Origin: Promerops cafer
Lineage: Eukaryota; Chordata; Aves; Passeriformes; Nectariniidae
Direction: 5' to 3'
Assembly: GCA_013398275.1 (NCBI GenBank)
Contig: VZSE01002207.1
Location: forward strand, 562,877 to 626,876
DNA: 64,000 nucleotides
Positions 29,201 to 37,938 of this stretch are shown piece after piece. The notes under the pieces were generated by a model that worked only from the letters and a program-made list of their open reading frames with translations, was not told where the DNA came from and made no database searches. The stretch's first letter is position 1; each line of letters opens with the position of its first letter. The position numbers were made by a program, and so were the translations under genes.

Positions 29201-32200
29201 GGAAAGGGCAGAAATCCCACCAAAGATCCCCTTGCAACCCCTTGTGTAGGAAAAGGGCTGGGCTGTGGCATGTTGTCCTTTGCTCCACTCTCCCCAAGGG
29301 AATGGAGTGCTTCCATGGAATCTAAACCCCTCCTCTCTCCTCTTCTCTCCAGGTTTTGTTCAAAATGTTTCTTGGGAGTGCAAACTTCGGGGAAGCAGCT
29401 CATTTTGTGTCCACCCTGGGCTTCTTCAACTTCATCTTCATCTCCATCACCCCCATCATCCTCTACTTCACAAAAGTGGAGTACTGGTACCCCTTCTCTG
29501 CTGTGCCGTGGGGTTACCTGTGTGGAGTAGCTGGCCTCTGGTTAGGTATGTGATAAAAAAATTTAATTATTTTTCTAGGTCTTCACCCCTCCAACCCTGT
29601 ATAAAATTAGCCTTGGGCACAAACAATCTCCCCCTCTCCCCTTTAGCAGCAGAGCTCTCTCACAGATTAATTCTGGTCCCAGTGCAAACTGGTGCTCATT
29701 AGAAATGATTCATATTTTTCATTACACTTGATGAAACATTACTATTAATTGAGATACAATTAATAATTTATATGTAAGCATAGTTATAATTAATAATAAT
29801 TAATAATTAACAGTAATAGCAGGGACTAAACATGAAGCAGCACTACTAATTGCCCATTTTTTCATCCCTACCATAATTCCACACCAATGCCTCTGTCTCT
29901 GGCACAGCTTGACTGCTGTAAATCCCATTTCAAAGGGCTGCACGTTCCCAGTCAGCTCCTGGGGGATGTTTGTGCACGGACAGGGGCACCCCCAGTGCTG
30001 GGGCACCTTTCTGGGGGTGCTGCAGGCTCTGGGCAGGGCTCACATAAGTCTCCCTCTTTCTGAGCCAGAGTTGCCAGCAAATTATCTGTTGGATTCAGCC
30101 CAGGGACTTTTTAATTTCCACATATAACAACATCCTTTCCTTTGGTAAAGTCTCTTTTATTCCATAATTGAAGAGGATTTCGTCTCACTAAGCATTTATT
30201 AAATGGAAGCAAAGAGAATGTCATTGCCCATCCCATCCTGAGATGTGGCCAGGCTGGCAGCTGAGCTGCTGGGAGCACCTTGAGCTGCTCTAACCACAAC
30301 TGCAGCTGCCCTGTGAGCTCCTAAGGGACCAAAATTAGGGATAATTTGTCACCCAAGTGTACAAACCCAACCTTATGCAGGGGACTCAGCAGCAGGACTG
30401 TATGGTGGGTGATTAAAAACTTAAGTTTGCTTTTAATCTTTCAAGGAAAGGTTGAAGAAACTTAAGCAAACTTTAAGGGGTTTTTTTAATCTGTCAAGGA
30501 AATTGGAGCTCTCTGGGAGTGCTGTCATGTAACAAAAAAAAACCCCCAAAAGTACAAAAGACCAGGTGTTTTGTACCTGATTAAAGCCTATGCAAAGCCA
30601 TGGAATATGATAACCTCAGTATTATAGTTTGTGAAAGGCCATCCAGCCCTCCCCTTTCCCCTGTGAAGAATTTCCCCTAATGTCACGCCCATATAGAAAA
30701 AACCAAAAATCAATCACTTTGTGACAACTCCCTCTTTGTGGTGTGGATACTTAATATCACACATTAATATCACATATTGTACCTGTAGGGTCAAGGTGGG
30801 GGAGAAATGTCTCACTCTGGTGTTTTCCCCCATTTCCATGTATTATTTTCTCTGTTTTTCCCTAGCTTTCAACATCCTGGTTAACGTTGGGGTGGTGCTG
30901 ACCTACCCCATCCTGATCTCCATCGGCACCGTGCTCAGCGTCCCTGGAAATGCAGGTACCAGTGCCACAGCTGCTGCTGGCAAAATGAGCCCATGGGAAC
31001 TCAGAAAGCAGCTTATTTCTTAAACTTGTTGGGTGGAAATTCACTCCAGAGTCCTGTCTTGAACAGCCCCTCTCTCTGCTCTTCAGTCTCCTCAGCCTCA
31101 CCACTCCTGGGGGTCTGAGCAGCAGAAAAATCTGGTTTTAGGGGATGCAGCTGTGAAGCAATGCCTGTGGGAGGCTGCCTGAGGGCTCAGGTGTGCTGTG
31201 GTGATGTTGTGGAGCTGGGAGGCTGGGCCTGCAGGCACCTGGAGCTCTCTGGCCCAGGTGCTGCTCTCTCCCCATCCCTGGTTCCTGCAGCCTGAGGGAA
31301 CACTCTGCTGATGCAGCCTGGTGTGGATAAAGAGTTACCATAAAGTGCCTTCGGCCTCAGAAATCACAGAATCATAGCTTCATTGAGGTTGGAAAAGACC
31401 TCCAAGATGATCAAGTCCAACCTTCAACCAAATATCCCTGTGCTCACTGAACCATAAAGTGAAGTGCCATGTCCACTCATTTTTTGGACACTTTGAGGGA
31501 TGGTGACTCCACCACTGCCCTGGGCAGCCTGGGCCTGTGCCTTACCAGCCTTTAGTGAAGAACTTTTTCCGAATATCCAATCTGTCCCTGCTTGGGGTCT
31601 TTTCCCTTTGTCCTGTCCCTTGTTCCCTGGGAGCAGAGCCTGAGCCCCACCTGGCTGCACCCTCTTCTCGCAGAGAGCAAGAAGGTCCCCCCTGAGCCTC
31701 CTTTTCTCCAGGCTGAGCCCCCTCAGCTCCCTCACAGACCCTTCACCATGGAAATCTTTGAGGCTAAATCCAACCCCTCCAGGCTTCCTCGGATCCTGCA
31801 CAAGGTGGTGAGGGACAGAGGGGCTGTGGCCCCTGCAGCCCTGCATTGTCAGATCAAAGCTCAGGGAGATCACGAGGCTGGAGAGGGGCTTGGAGCCCTG
31901 TGAGGAAGGGCTGAGGGAGCTGGGGGTGTTCAGCCTGGAGAAAAGGAGACTCAGAGGTGACCTCATCACTCTCTACAACTTCCTGAAGGGTGGCTGTGCT
32001 CAGGTGGGGTTGGTCTCTTTCTCCAGGCACTGACAGAACCAGAGGACACAGTCTGAAGCTGCACCAAGGGAAATACAGGCTGGATATCAGGAAAAAGTTT
32101 TTTACAGAAAGGGTGAGAAAATATTGGAATGGACTACCTGGGGAAGTGGTGGATTCACCATCTCTGGATGTGTTTAAGAACAGACTGGATGTGGCACTCG

Positions 32201-32642
32201 CTGCCATGGTTTAGTTGAGGTGTCCAGGGTTGGGCTGGACTCGATGATCTTGGAGGTCTCTTCCAACCCAGTGATTCTGTGATCTGAGAGCCACACGGCC
32301 AGTGTCACACCCAGAGTGCAGCACACAGGGCCACAGGGATGTGCCAGGCTGCTCTTGGTGCCCTCATCCATCCTGCTGCTCTTGTTTCCTCTCCTCCCAG
32401 CCGTGGACCTGTTGAAGCACAAAATGATCTTCAGCGTGGTGCGGCTGGGGGCCACCATCATCATCTGCATCGGGTTCCTGCTCATGCTGCTGCCCGAGGA
32501 GTGGGACGAGATCACCCTGAGGTTCATCAACAGCCTGAAGGAGAAGAAGAGTGAGGATCACTCCGAGGACATCACGGAATCCAGCGTCCACACGAGGAGC
32601 AGGAGCAGAGCCAACGGGACAGTATCCATCCCGCTGGCGTAG
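11064..32642 (+). CDS. SLC35F4: SLC35F4, solute carrier family 35 member F4 (seven of its coding exons; first exon outside window)
   Basis: Multi-pass membrane protein of the drug/metabolite transporter superfamily (SLC35F branch, two EamA-like halves, about ten helices). Coding exons are 11064-11252, 15230-15527, 22349-22568, 28135-28260, 29353-29545, 30866-30955 and 32401-32642. Every intron is GT-AG and the phases join without a break, giving 451 visible residues. Diagnostic strings are SSWVGTTQFVK, TNYLYLLALKKL, ADGFQGDSIIGVA and the C-terminus ANGTVSIPLA, which I recall from human SLC35F4 and which separate it from SLC35F3. I recall about 520 residues for the human protein, so roughly 70 N-terminal residues lie in an exon left of the window. 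The paralogue SLC35F3 has been linked to thiamine transport; no substrate is established for F4. CCDC198 follows on the same strand about 5 kb downstream, as in human. No frameshift or stop is seen. Confidence 0.95.
11253..15229 (+). other. SLC35F4: SLC35F4 intron 2
   Basis: Contains no recognisable repeat. The AT-rich stretch 13540-14230 looks like conserved noncoding DNA (see findings). The rest shows nothing I can name. Confidence 0.75.
15230..15527 (+). CDS. SLC35F4: SLC35F4 coding exon 3 (helices 1 and 2)
   Basis: A long pyrimidine tract and ttttcag precede 15230; the donor gtaggc follows at 15528. The exon enters in phase 1 and leaves in phase 2 (AG, completed by G of the next exon to Arg). 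It starts with a hydrophilic stretch rich in Glu, Ser and Thr. Helix 1 (FLKLIWRFLIILSVSSSWVG) and helix 2 (FFMTWFSTNWNIMIFPIYYS) follow, then the cytosolic loop GHLATAQEKQSPIKKF. The SSWVGTTQFVK motif and the FSTNWN motif are hallmarks of the SLC35F3/F4 pair. Confidence 0.96.
17241..17295 (-). mobile_element. Short CR1 LINE fragment, minus orientation
   Basis: Reads ggaaaggatctttggaggtc then atccaacctcct, the reverse complement of a CR1 tail. Only about 55 bases remain. SLC35F4 intron 3. Confidence 0.65.
17768..18070 (+). mobile_element. CR1 LINE fragment (3' end)
   Basis: Contains ggtggggaggccctggcac, agaagctgtggctgcccctg, gtccctgcccatggcaga and ttccaacccaaaccactcta. SLC35F4 intron 3. Confidence 0.92.
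20914..20985. repeat. 24-bp direct duplication with AT-rich spacer
   Basis: agtttgagaatggaatttat followed by tatt occurs at 20914-20937 and 20962-20985, with ATAATAAT-like sequence between. SLC35F4 intron 3. Confidence 0.9.
22349..22568 (+). CDS. SLC35F4: SLC35F4 coding exon 4 (helices 3 and 4, FCCNKAFVFLLSW motif)
   Basis: The acceptor ttccgtag ends at 22348 and the donor gtaatg starts at 22569. One base completes the Arg codon from the previous exon, then 73 codons run to a phase 0 end. The exon encodes ECSRIFGEDGLTLKLF, then the helix around TLTNYLYLLALKKL, the conserved TATDVSALFCCNKAFVF signature and the loop WIVLKDRFMGAR. These strings are nearly identical to what I recall of mammalian SLC35F4, so this is one of the most constrained parts of the transporter. 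Confidence 0.97.
24883..25114 (+). mobile_element. CR1 LINE fragment (3' end)
   Basis: Contains caggggaggtttgggttggg, ggaacaggctgcccagggaa, gagtcaccatccctggaag and the tail ggtcttttccaaccttaac. SLC35F4 intron 4. Confidence 0.92.
25519..25650 (+). mobile_element. CR1 LINE fragment (3' end)
   Basis: Contains caggttggacagggcttgga, catggcagggggttggaact and ttccaacccaacccattctg. About 400 bases after the previous copy and in the same orientation. SLC35F4 intron 4. Confidence 0.88.
28135..28260 (+). CDS. SLC35F4: SLC35F4 coding exon 5 (helix 5)
   Basis: The acceptor tctgtgcag ends at 28134 and the donor gtaggt begins at 28261. The exon is 126 nt, phase 0 at both ends, exactly 42 codons. It encodes IVAAIMAITGIVMMAYADGF, the end of the first EamA-like half, then a short polar loop and the start of the second half at GVAYAVGSASTSALYK. 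Because both ends are phase 0, skipping it would keep the frame but remove a helix. Confidence 0.97.
28261..29352 (+). other. SLC35F4: SLC35F4 intron 5
   Basis: About 1.1 kb with no repeat or RNA gene that I recognise. Confidence 0.75.
29353..29545 (+). CDS. SLC35F4: SLC35F4 coding exon 6 (second EamA-like half)
   Basis: The acceptor tcttctctccag ends at 29352; the donor is gtatgt at 29546. Phase 0 in, phase 1 out (193 nt). It encodes VLFKMFLGSANFGEAAHF, the helix FNFIFISITPIILYFTKVEY, and the loop WYPFSAVPWGYLCGVAGLWL. The final split codon G joins CT of the next exon to give Ala, reading GLWLAFNIL. The SANFGEA and ILYFTKVE motifs are shared with SLC35F3. Confidence 0.97.
29546..30865 (+). 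other. SLC35F4: SLC35F4 intron 6
   Basis: About 1.3 kb. Contains the TAAT-rich tract at 29741-29822 and otherwise nothing recognisable. Confidence 0.75.
29741..29822. repeat. AT-rich low-complexity (TAAT/ATTA) tract
   Basis: Many overlapping TTAATAATTAA units in SLC35F4 intron 6, 200 bases after exon 6. Confidence 0.75.
30866..30955 (+). CDS. SLC35F4: SLC35F4 coding exon 7
   Basis: The acceptor tttttccctag ends at 30865 and the donor gtacca starts at 30956. Phase 1 at both ends, 90 nt. It encodes FNILVNVGVVLTYPILISIG followed by TVLSVPGNA, the highly conserved stretch near the C-terminal helices. Third positions are noticeably richer in G and C here and in the last exon than in exons 2 to 5. 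Confidence 0.97.
31364..31735 (-). mobile_element. CR1 LINE fragment, minus orientation (left arm of inverted pair)
   Basis: Starts with tcacagaatcatagcttcat and gaggttggaaaagacctcc, the reverse of a CR1 tail, and runs through actccaccactgccctggg to ctccaggctgagccccctca. SLC35F4 intron 7. Confidence 0.93.
31880..32283 (+). mobile_element. CR1 LINE fragment (right arm of inverted pair)
   Basis: Starts near gagaggggcttggagccctg, then gttcagcctggagaaaagga, ggggaagtggtggattcacc and the tail ggaggtctcttccaaccca. It ends about 118 bases before the last SLC35F4 exon. Confidence 0.94.
32401..32642 (+). CDS. SLC35F4: SLC35F4 last coding exon (final helices and cytosolic tail)
   Basis: The acceptor ctcctcccag ends at 32400; the reading frame closes with TAG at 32640-32642. 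It encodes AVDLLKHKMIFSVVRLGA, the final helix TIIICIGFLLMLLPEEWDE, and a charged cytosolic tail with EKKSEDHSED and repeated Arg-Ser pairs, ending TVSIPLA. The end matches the human C-terminus as I recall it, which fixes both the gene identity and the stop. Confidence 0.97.
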
Positions 32643-32868
32643 GGCTGGAGGACTCTCCCTGCACGCAGATGTATATTCTGTGAATATAGCTTAACTTCCC
32701 TCACCACCTGTATGCTTCAAAAAATGTCATCTAACCTGAGCAGGGGATGAACTGTAAGATAAGAGAAATACATCTATAAGAAATGTTTACATTTATACAC
32801 TTAACGAGGAACGGGTGTAAATAACTACAATAAAATCTTTTGTAATAAACATTTAAGCTCGTGTCTTT
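32643..32868 (+). promoter_or_regulatory. SLC35F4: SLC35F4 3' untranslated region with two AATAAA signals
   Basis: A short 3' UTR follows the stop. AATAAA occurs at 32829-32834 and again at 32844-32849. The second is followed by a T/G-rich stretch (ctcgtgtctttctgagctggtg), a good downstream cleavage element. Cleavage is likely near 32865. Confidence 0.75.
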
Positions 32869-34367
32869 CTGAGCTGGTGAGTTTAAAATGTGGATCAAGT
32901 CTATGTCTCTTTGCTGCCAGAAGTAGAGCCATTTTGGAGGATACAAATCTTGGATATTTCCATCTCAATCTCAAAATTTAACATCTTGACTTACTTTCAA
33001 TGAAGTGCAAGGTAGCAGTTTTGGAAAAGCATTTCAAACCTCCCCTAGCATTTTGGAGAATTAATTTCTGATGCTTGCATTCACATTCCCAATTATTATC
33101 AGGATAAATTTTCCATGTTGTGCAGAACATGAGGCCTCTCCTCCCAGACCACACTGAGCTGTGCCTGCTTCCAGCACCTTTCTAGAAGTGGTGCTGGAAT
33201 TTGAGCGCCCTTAGTAAAGCAAAAAATAACTGTATTTACCTTGTTTTCTCCCAGAAAAGCTGCACTCCCAGATGAGCTACAACAGTTTCAGGAGAGATGC
33301 AACACCCTGGATCACTGCTGTCCCTGGGAAATGCCATTTCCTATTTTCTAGAGCGTTGGGACAAATCAGTATTTTTCTTAACCTCTACTGTGGAAAAGTC
33401 TTTCAAAAACCAAATCAAACCAACCAGCCTCCCAGTCCCTTCCCTAAGCCTGTTGCTGTGTAATTTAGGCTGGTTTACAGCATTCCTGGGATTGACCACT
33501 CAAGACTGTCTTTATTTGACAGCTCTTGATAAGCAGACAAACTTTTTTTTTTTTTTAAAGGAAGAATAAAACCAAATGGAAAGTAGTTAGGGGTATTAGG
33601 TAGTAGTTTTTTTATGGTATTTCTGCCAGGGGAAAGAAATAATCATGTAAATAATAATTTATTTGACTCTTTTTATTTGACTCTTCTATAGGATGTTTTT
33701 TAAATCTTTTAATGTTCATGTCTAAACTGTTCCTTGCAGCCAGCAGAGCAGAAAAAATACTTGTGTTAAAAAACCCCACAAACTTGGGCTCTTTCATCAA
33801 ATAGCTGCAGAATTAGGACTACAAAAACCAACCCAACCAACTGTCCCCTGTGCCCTAAACCCAGAGGTGTAAGGTTTGCATACACACAGAAGCCTCTTAC
33901 AGCTCCTGGTCTGCTGCTTTTGAGGGGAGATAGACATAAAATATTCCAAGAAAGTTCATTATAAAAATACTGATGGGCTGAAAGCACCCAGCACAAGGCA
34001 GTTTGGCCTCTCCCCACAGTTCTGGGGCTGATACATTCATTTACATTGCTAGATAGTTTTGGGGACGTGTTTTACTGACATTTTAGCTCCTGCCAAACTG
34101 AACACATGGGGAAAACAAAACTTTTGTTTCAGTATGCATTGATGAGTACTTTTTGGCAAACAGCCCCATGGCAGCGTCTTCAGGCCTGGGACTGGGTCCT
34201 TCAGGGAAGCTCATTGAGAATTCTGCAGGGAAAATTGTGTGAAATCCCATTGTTTGAGTCAGTTTTCCCCTGCTTGACACATTCCATGGCCAGGGGCACA
34301 GGGTGTTAAAAAGACTGTAATCCCAGCAAGGAAGGCTTGGGCAGAGCACCCCGGCTTTGGTTTGATG

Positions 34368-34532
34368 TTCAGAGAATGGTTTGGGTTGGAATGGGTCTTA
34401 AAGCCCATCCAGTTCCACCCCGTGCCATGGGCAGGGACACCTTCCACTATCCCAGGTTGCTCCAAGCCCCATCCAACCTGGCCTGGAACACTTCCAGGGA
34501 TGGGGCAGCCACAGCTTCTCTGGGCACTCTGC
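34368..34532 (-). mobile_element. CR1 LINE fragment, minus orientation
   Basis: Reads agagaatggtttgggttgga, gccatgggcagggacacctt and gctccaagccccatccaacc, the reverse complement of the common 3' end. Intergenic between SLC35F4 and CCDC198. Confidence 0.9.
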
Positions 34533-35890
34533 TCCCAGATGCTTTCCAGGGGTGCTCATCCACCTCAGCGGTGCCTTAAACCCCCTCCTTCACCCTCTGC
34601 CCAACCTCCAGTTCAAATTCCTCACTAAGCGTGGAAATAATGATTTTCCCTGGAGTACAGCTAAACCTTTCACCTGGAGAAACCCCACCAAACCCAAGAA
34701 ATCAGACAACAAACGGAGGCTCTTTGGCCTGATGCTGCTGGTGATCCATCAGAGGAACAGCAAACCAATCATCACCCCCTCAAGTGGCGGATGGGACATC
34801 ACTTCCACTGCTGTGGGGATGTCTGGCAGTGTCACAGCTGAGACGGTCACAATTCACAGAATGCCACTCTACCACTTCAGAAGGCTTTACATGTCTGCCT
34901 CTGGGTCAGTGACTACTTCCATAGGTTCCACAGTTGTTGCTGGGCCATCGGCTCCTCCTGTAACCTCTGGAGCTGCTGTGGGACCAGCTGCCCTTTTCTG
35001 CAGGGCTGGCAGCTCCTCCCAGGCCTTCTGTTGCTCCTGCGAGCTCTGGCTGGGCCCTCCACCCTTCCAGAGGCCTCTGGAGTGTCTGCTGCTTCTCCTC
35101 CTCCAGCACAACCTTTCACACCCTTGATCTCCCATCCCCACACCTGTGAGCCCTGCTGAGACTGGCCACTGTCCCAGGTCTCACTGCCTCTGATATTGCT
35201 CACCTGGCTCACACAACTGTGGCTCGTCAGGGATGAGGCTGGGCCGCAGCCCCACTCCCAACTACCACAAACTGTGTCCCCACATGGCAGCCCCTTCTAT
35301 CCCCCCAGCAACGTGGGGTTTCACTTCTCTGACGGCCCATCTGCCCTCCCCACCAGTGTGAGGCTCCATTTCTGTGGCACCCCAAGGAAAACGCCACTTC
35401 GGGTGCGGCAGCTGCGTTACCAGATTCTCTTATCGCTGGAAGGAAAACAAAACGTGCTGAGAAGAGCCCTCCTGGAGCAGCCCCAGCAGGGCCTGCCCTC
35501 TCTGGAGGGCTCAGCCAGCCAGCAGCACGGGCAGCGTTATCAGCACCACCGTGTCCCCAGCCGGGGCTGAGATAAGATGAACGTCCCCTGTCAAAAGCAG
35601 CGACGAGGAGCAGAGGGAGGAAGGAGCCGTGTTTCTTGCCCTTACAGCTGTGTAGTAACAAGCTCTATCGGCCACAGCAGGCTGTGCCCCAGCCAGGGAT
35701 ATTCTCCTCCCTTTGCTGATCGTTCGTTCACGCTGGCGCTGCCTGAGCGTGCTGCAAGCAGGACAAACAACAGCCTGCTCGCCAAGCTGGGGTTGCTTCT
35801 GCTTTACTCACTGGGGATTTGCATAAAAGCCCAGGCGTTATTTTGGCAAAAATCCATTCCACCCACTTTCCAGCTCCTCCTTTGCCCACG

Positions 35891-35903
35891 TTTTTGTTTT
35901 TTT

Positions 35904-35937
<34 letters not shown>

Positions 35938-35949
35938 TTTTTTTTTTTG
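35891..35949. repeat. Long poly-T tract (about 60 bases, few G interruptions)
   Basis: Almost pure T from 35891 to 35949 in the SLC35F4-CCDC198 spacer. On the minus strand this is a poly-A run and may be the tail of an old retroposed copy, but no body is recognised to its right. Confidence 0.9.
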
Positions 35950-37063
35950 TGGTTTAAAATCCATTTTTGTGGAGAAGCTTTAAGGCAGAGGTGATCCACT
36001 GCTGCAGCTGGGTGTTTGAGTGGTGCCCCTTGGTTCACCTGTGCCCTGTGTGAAGGTGAGTAACAAACTCTGCCCCTCCGTGTGGAAATGCCCTGCCCCG
36101 AGTCACGGCACTGCCCTGCCCTTGAGCTTTTCCCAGTATCCTCCTTAAAGCAAGGGCATCAGAGCACTTAGCAGTCAATGGTTTCATTTTGACTGCAATG
36201 AATTTGCTGAAAAATCCAATTCTGTCAGGATCATCATCACTTAAAAGTTCCAGCTGAATTTGGGAGAGAGTTTAAAGCAGTAAATGAAATGGGAGAAAGG
36301 AATAAAATTCTTCCAGCTCTCCTGGGAGGGACTGTGGGCTGTCCTTAATGGGACCAAAGCTCCTCCAGCCCCATGTTTCTACAGCACAGTACTCAGGAAT
36401 TTCACTGAACTTCAAATATAGACAAAATAAAATAACATTATTGCATTAAATAACCCCCAGTTAAAGAGAAGGATGAGCATCCCTGAGCAGGATCTCAGCT
36501 TGCCCCAGTGACCTGCAGGAAGGGCATCCTCCTGCAGCCTCCTCCCCACCCCAGACCTTCAGCTGCTGCTCTTGGGCCTCTTTGCTTTACAGAGTAAAAC
36601 TCTGAGAAGGGAACATGGACAGAAGAGGGGATTGGGGAGTGTGGGGAGCTGGAGGACCCTGTCAGGATTTTGGCAGCACCTGGGTAAAACACCAGATAAA
36701 GCACCATGGGCTTGAACATCCACATGGGTTTCCACTGCTCCCACACATCCATCATTGCATCTAATTCATGATTTTCCCAAGCTGCTTAACAGGAATGACC
36801 TGTTCTCAGCTGGGGGAAGGTAACTGAAATAAAAAGGAAAAATAGACAGTAAGCATTGAGAAACTTGGGAGGGAAGCAGGGTGTTGATTTTACATTTTCA
36901 TTTGAAAAAATAAGAAGGAAAAAAAGAAAAATACAGGCCAGGCTGCTCTGCTGCCTCATGCCCTGTGTGACTTGGGAAAAGCAAAGTCATGAGAGATGTT
37001 GGTGCTTTGTGGCTGAAAACATGAACTGGTTGGGTTGTTCCAGGGATGAATATTTTCTTCTGG

Positions 37064-37170
37064 GGGCAACCTGGTCTGGTGGAAAGTGTCCCTGCCCAGA
37101 GCAGGGGGGTGGAACTAGAAGATCTTTAAGGTCCTTCCCAACCCAAACCCTTCTAGGATGCTATGATTTT
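37064..37170 (+). mobile_element. CR1 LINE fragment (3' end)
   Basis: Carries caacctggtctggtggaaag, gatctttaaggtccttccca and the tail cttctaggatgctatgat. It lies about 550 bases upstream of the CCDC198 start. Confidence 0.87.
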
Positions 37171-37721
37171 ATGAACTATCAAATATGACTCACTTTGACC
37201 AATATTCTCAGTTAGCTTTGTCCTAAAGCTGCATTTTTTTCCAGCAGTGCCCCCAGCCAGCAGCGGCAAAGGTGGGGGAAGCTCCTGGGCCAGGCTTTAT
37301 TCCCAGGCTGCTCCTCCCATGCAGGATGGGAGACACTTCAACCCTTGTGGTGCTCCAGGGATTGAATTTCCTTCCAAAACCTGAAGATTTAGCAAAAGAG
37401 CTGCTTGAAGAAATACCTGCAGGCCAGCTGAGCTGGTGGCCCTGGTTGAAAATCACTTGTAGGTAAAAACCAAAGCTTCTCCAGGGCTTGGCAGTGGCTC
37501 CCAAGCCGCTTTCCCCTCCTCTGTCAGCAGCAGCCACCTCTCATCCCTGCAGGGGAATGCCTGGGGATGGGTCAATGTTTAACCAGGCTGGGGAGGACAT
37601 CTGTGAGAGCTGGCAGGGAGCTGCCTGGGCTCCGAGTCGCTCACACAGATCCCTCTCCATGCTCAGGGAGGACGGTGCATGAGGGGTTTTCCTTCTCCTC
37701 TCAGAGCCCTGGCTCTGCAGC

Positions 37722-37938
37722 ATGGGCCTGAGCTCCTCCAAGGCGCAGCCCAAGGTGACCAGGGTGGCCCCGGTGCCCGCCCGGGGGGATGTGCCCACTG
37801 TGACTGCCCTGCACGGGCTCCCCCGAGAGCCAGGACAGCCCAGCCCGCGCCCCCCGGGCGGGGCAGCCCGGGGAAAGCCCATCTTCCACCTGGAGCTTCC
37901 ACCTCTGCGGGAGACCTGGTACGGGAGAGCCTCTGCAG
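37722..37938 (+). CDS. CCDC198: CCDC198 coding exon 1 (N-myristoylation signal)
   Basis: Starts at ATG in a favourable context (agcATGG) and ends at the donor gtgagg at 37939, phase 1. It encodes MGLSSSKAQPKVTRVAPVP, then a Pro/Gly/Arg-rich GC-rich stretch, then LPPLRETWYGRASA, which corresponds to the human LPPLQENWYGR box. Gly2 with Ser6 and Lys7 fits the N-myristoyltransferase consensus. A good acceptor (cttctcctctcag, ending 37704) lies just before the ATG, so this exon is probably preceded by a noncoding 5' exon. Confidence 0.93.

Larger units (their letters stand above)
30956..32400 (+). other. SLC35F4: SLC35F4 intron 7
   Basis: More than half of it is the inverted CR1 pair at 31364-31735 and 31880-32283. 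The unique parts are about 400 bases on the left and 118 bases before the last exon. Confidence 0.85.
32870..37704. other. Spacer between SLC35F4 and CCDC198
   Basis: About 4.8 kb. It holds CR1 copies at 34368 (minus) and 37064 (plus) and the poly-T tract at 35891. Overlapping open frames at 34550-35660 on both strands are GC-rich and not recognisable. The CCDC198 promoter and any noncoding first exon should lie in the last part, but no TATA box or initiator can be assigned. Confidence 0.7.

Noticed and set aside
34552..35660. Overlapping GC-rich open frames on both strands (191 and 144 codons), briefly considered as gag-like or an unknown gene
   Set aside because: No domain, no splice or poly(A) context, part of it covered by a CR1 copy at the left edge, and composition alone explains the lack of stops.
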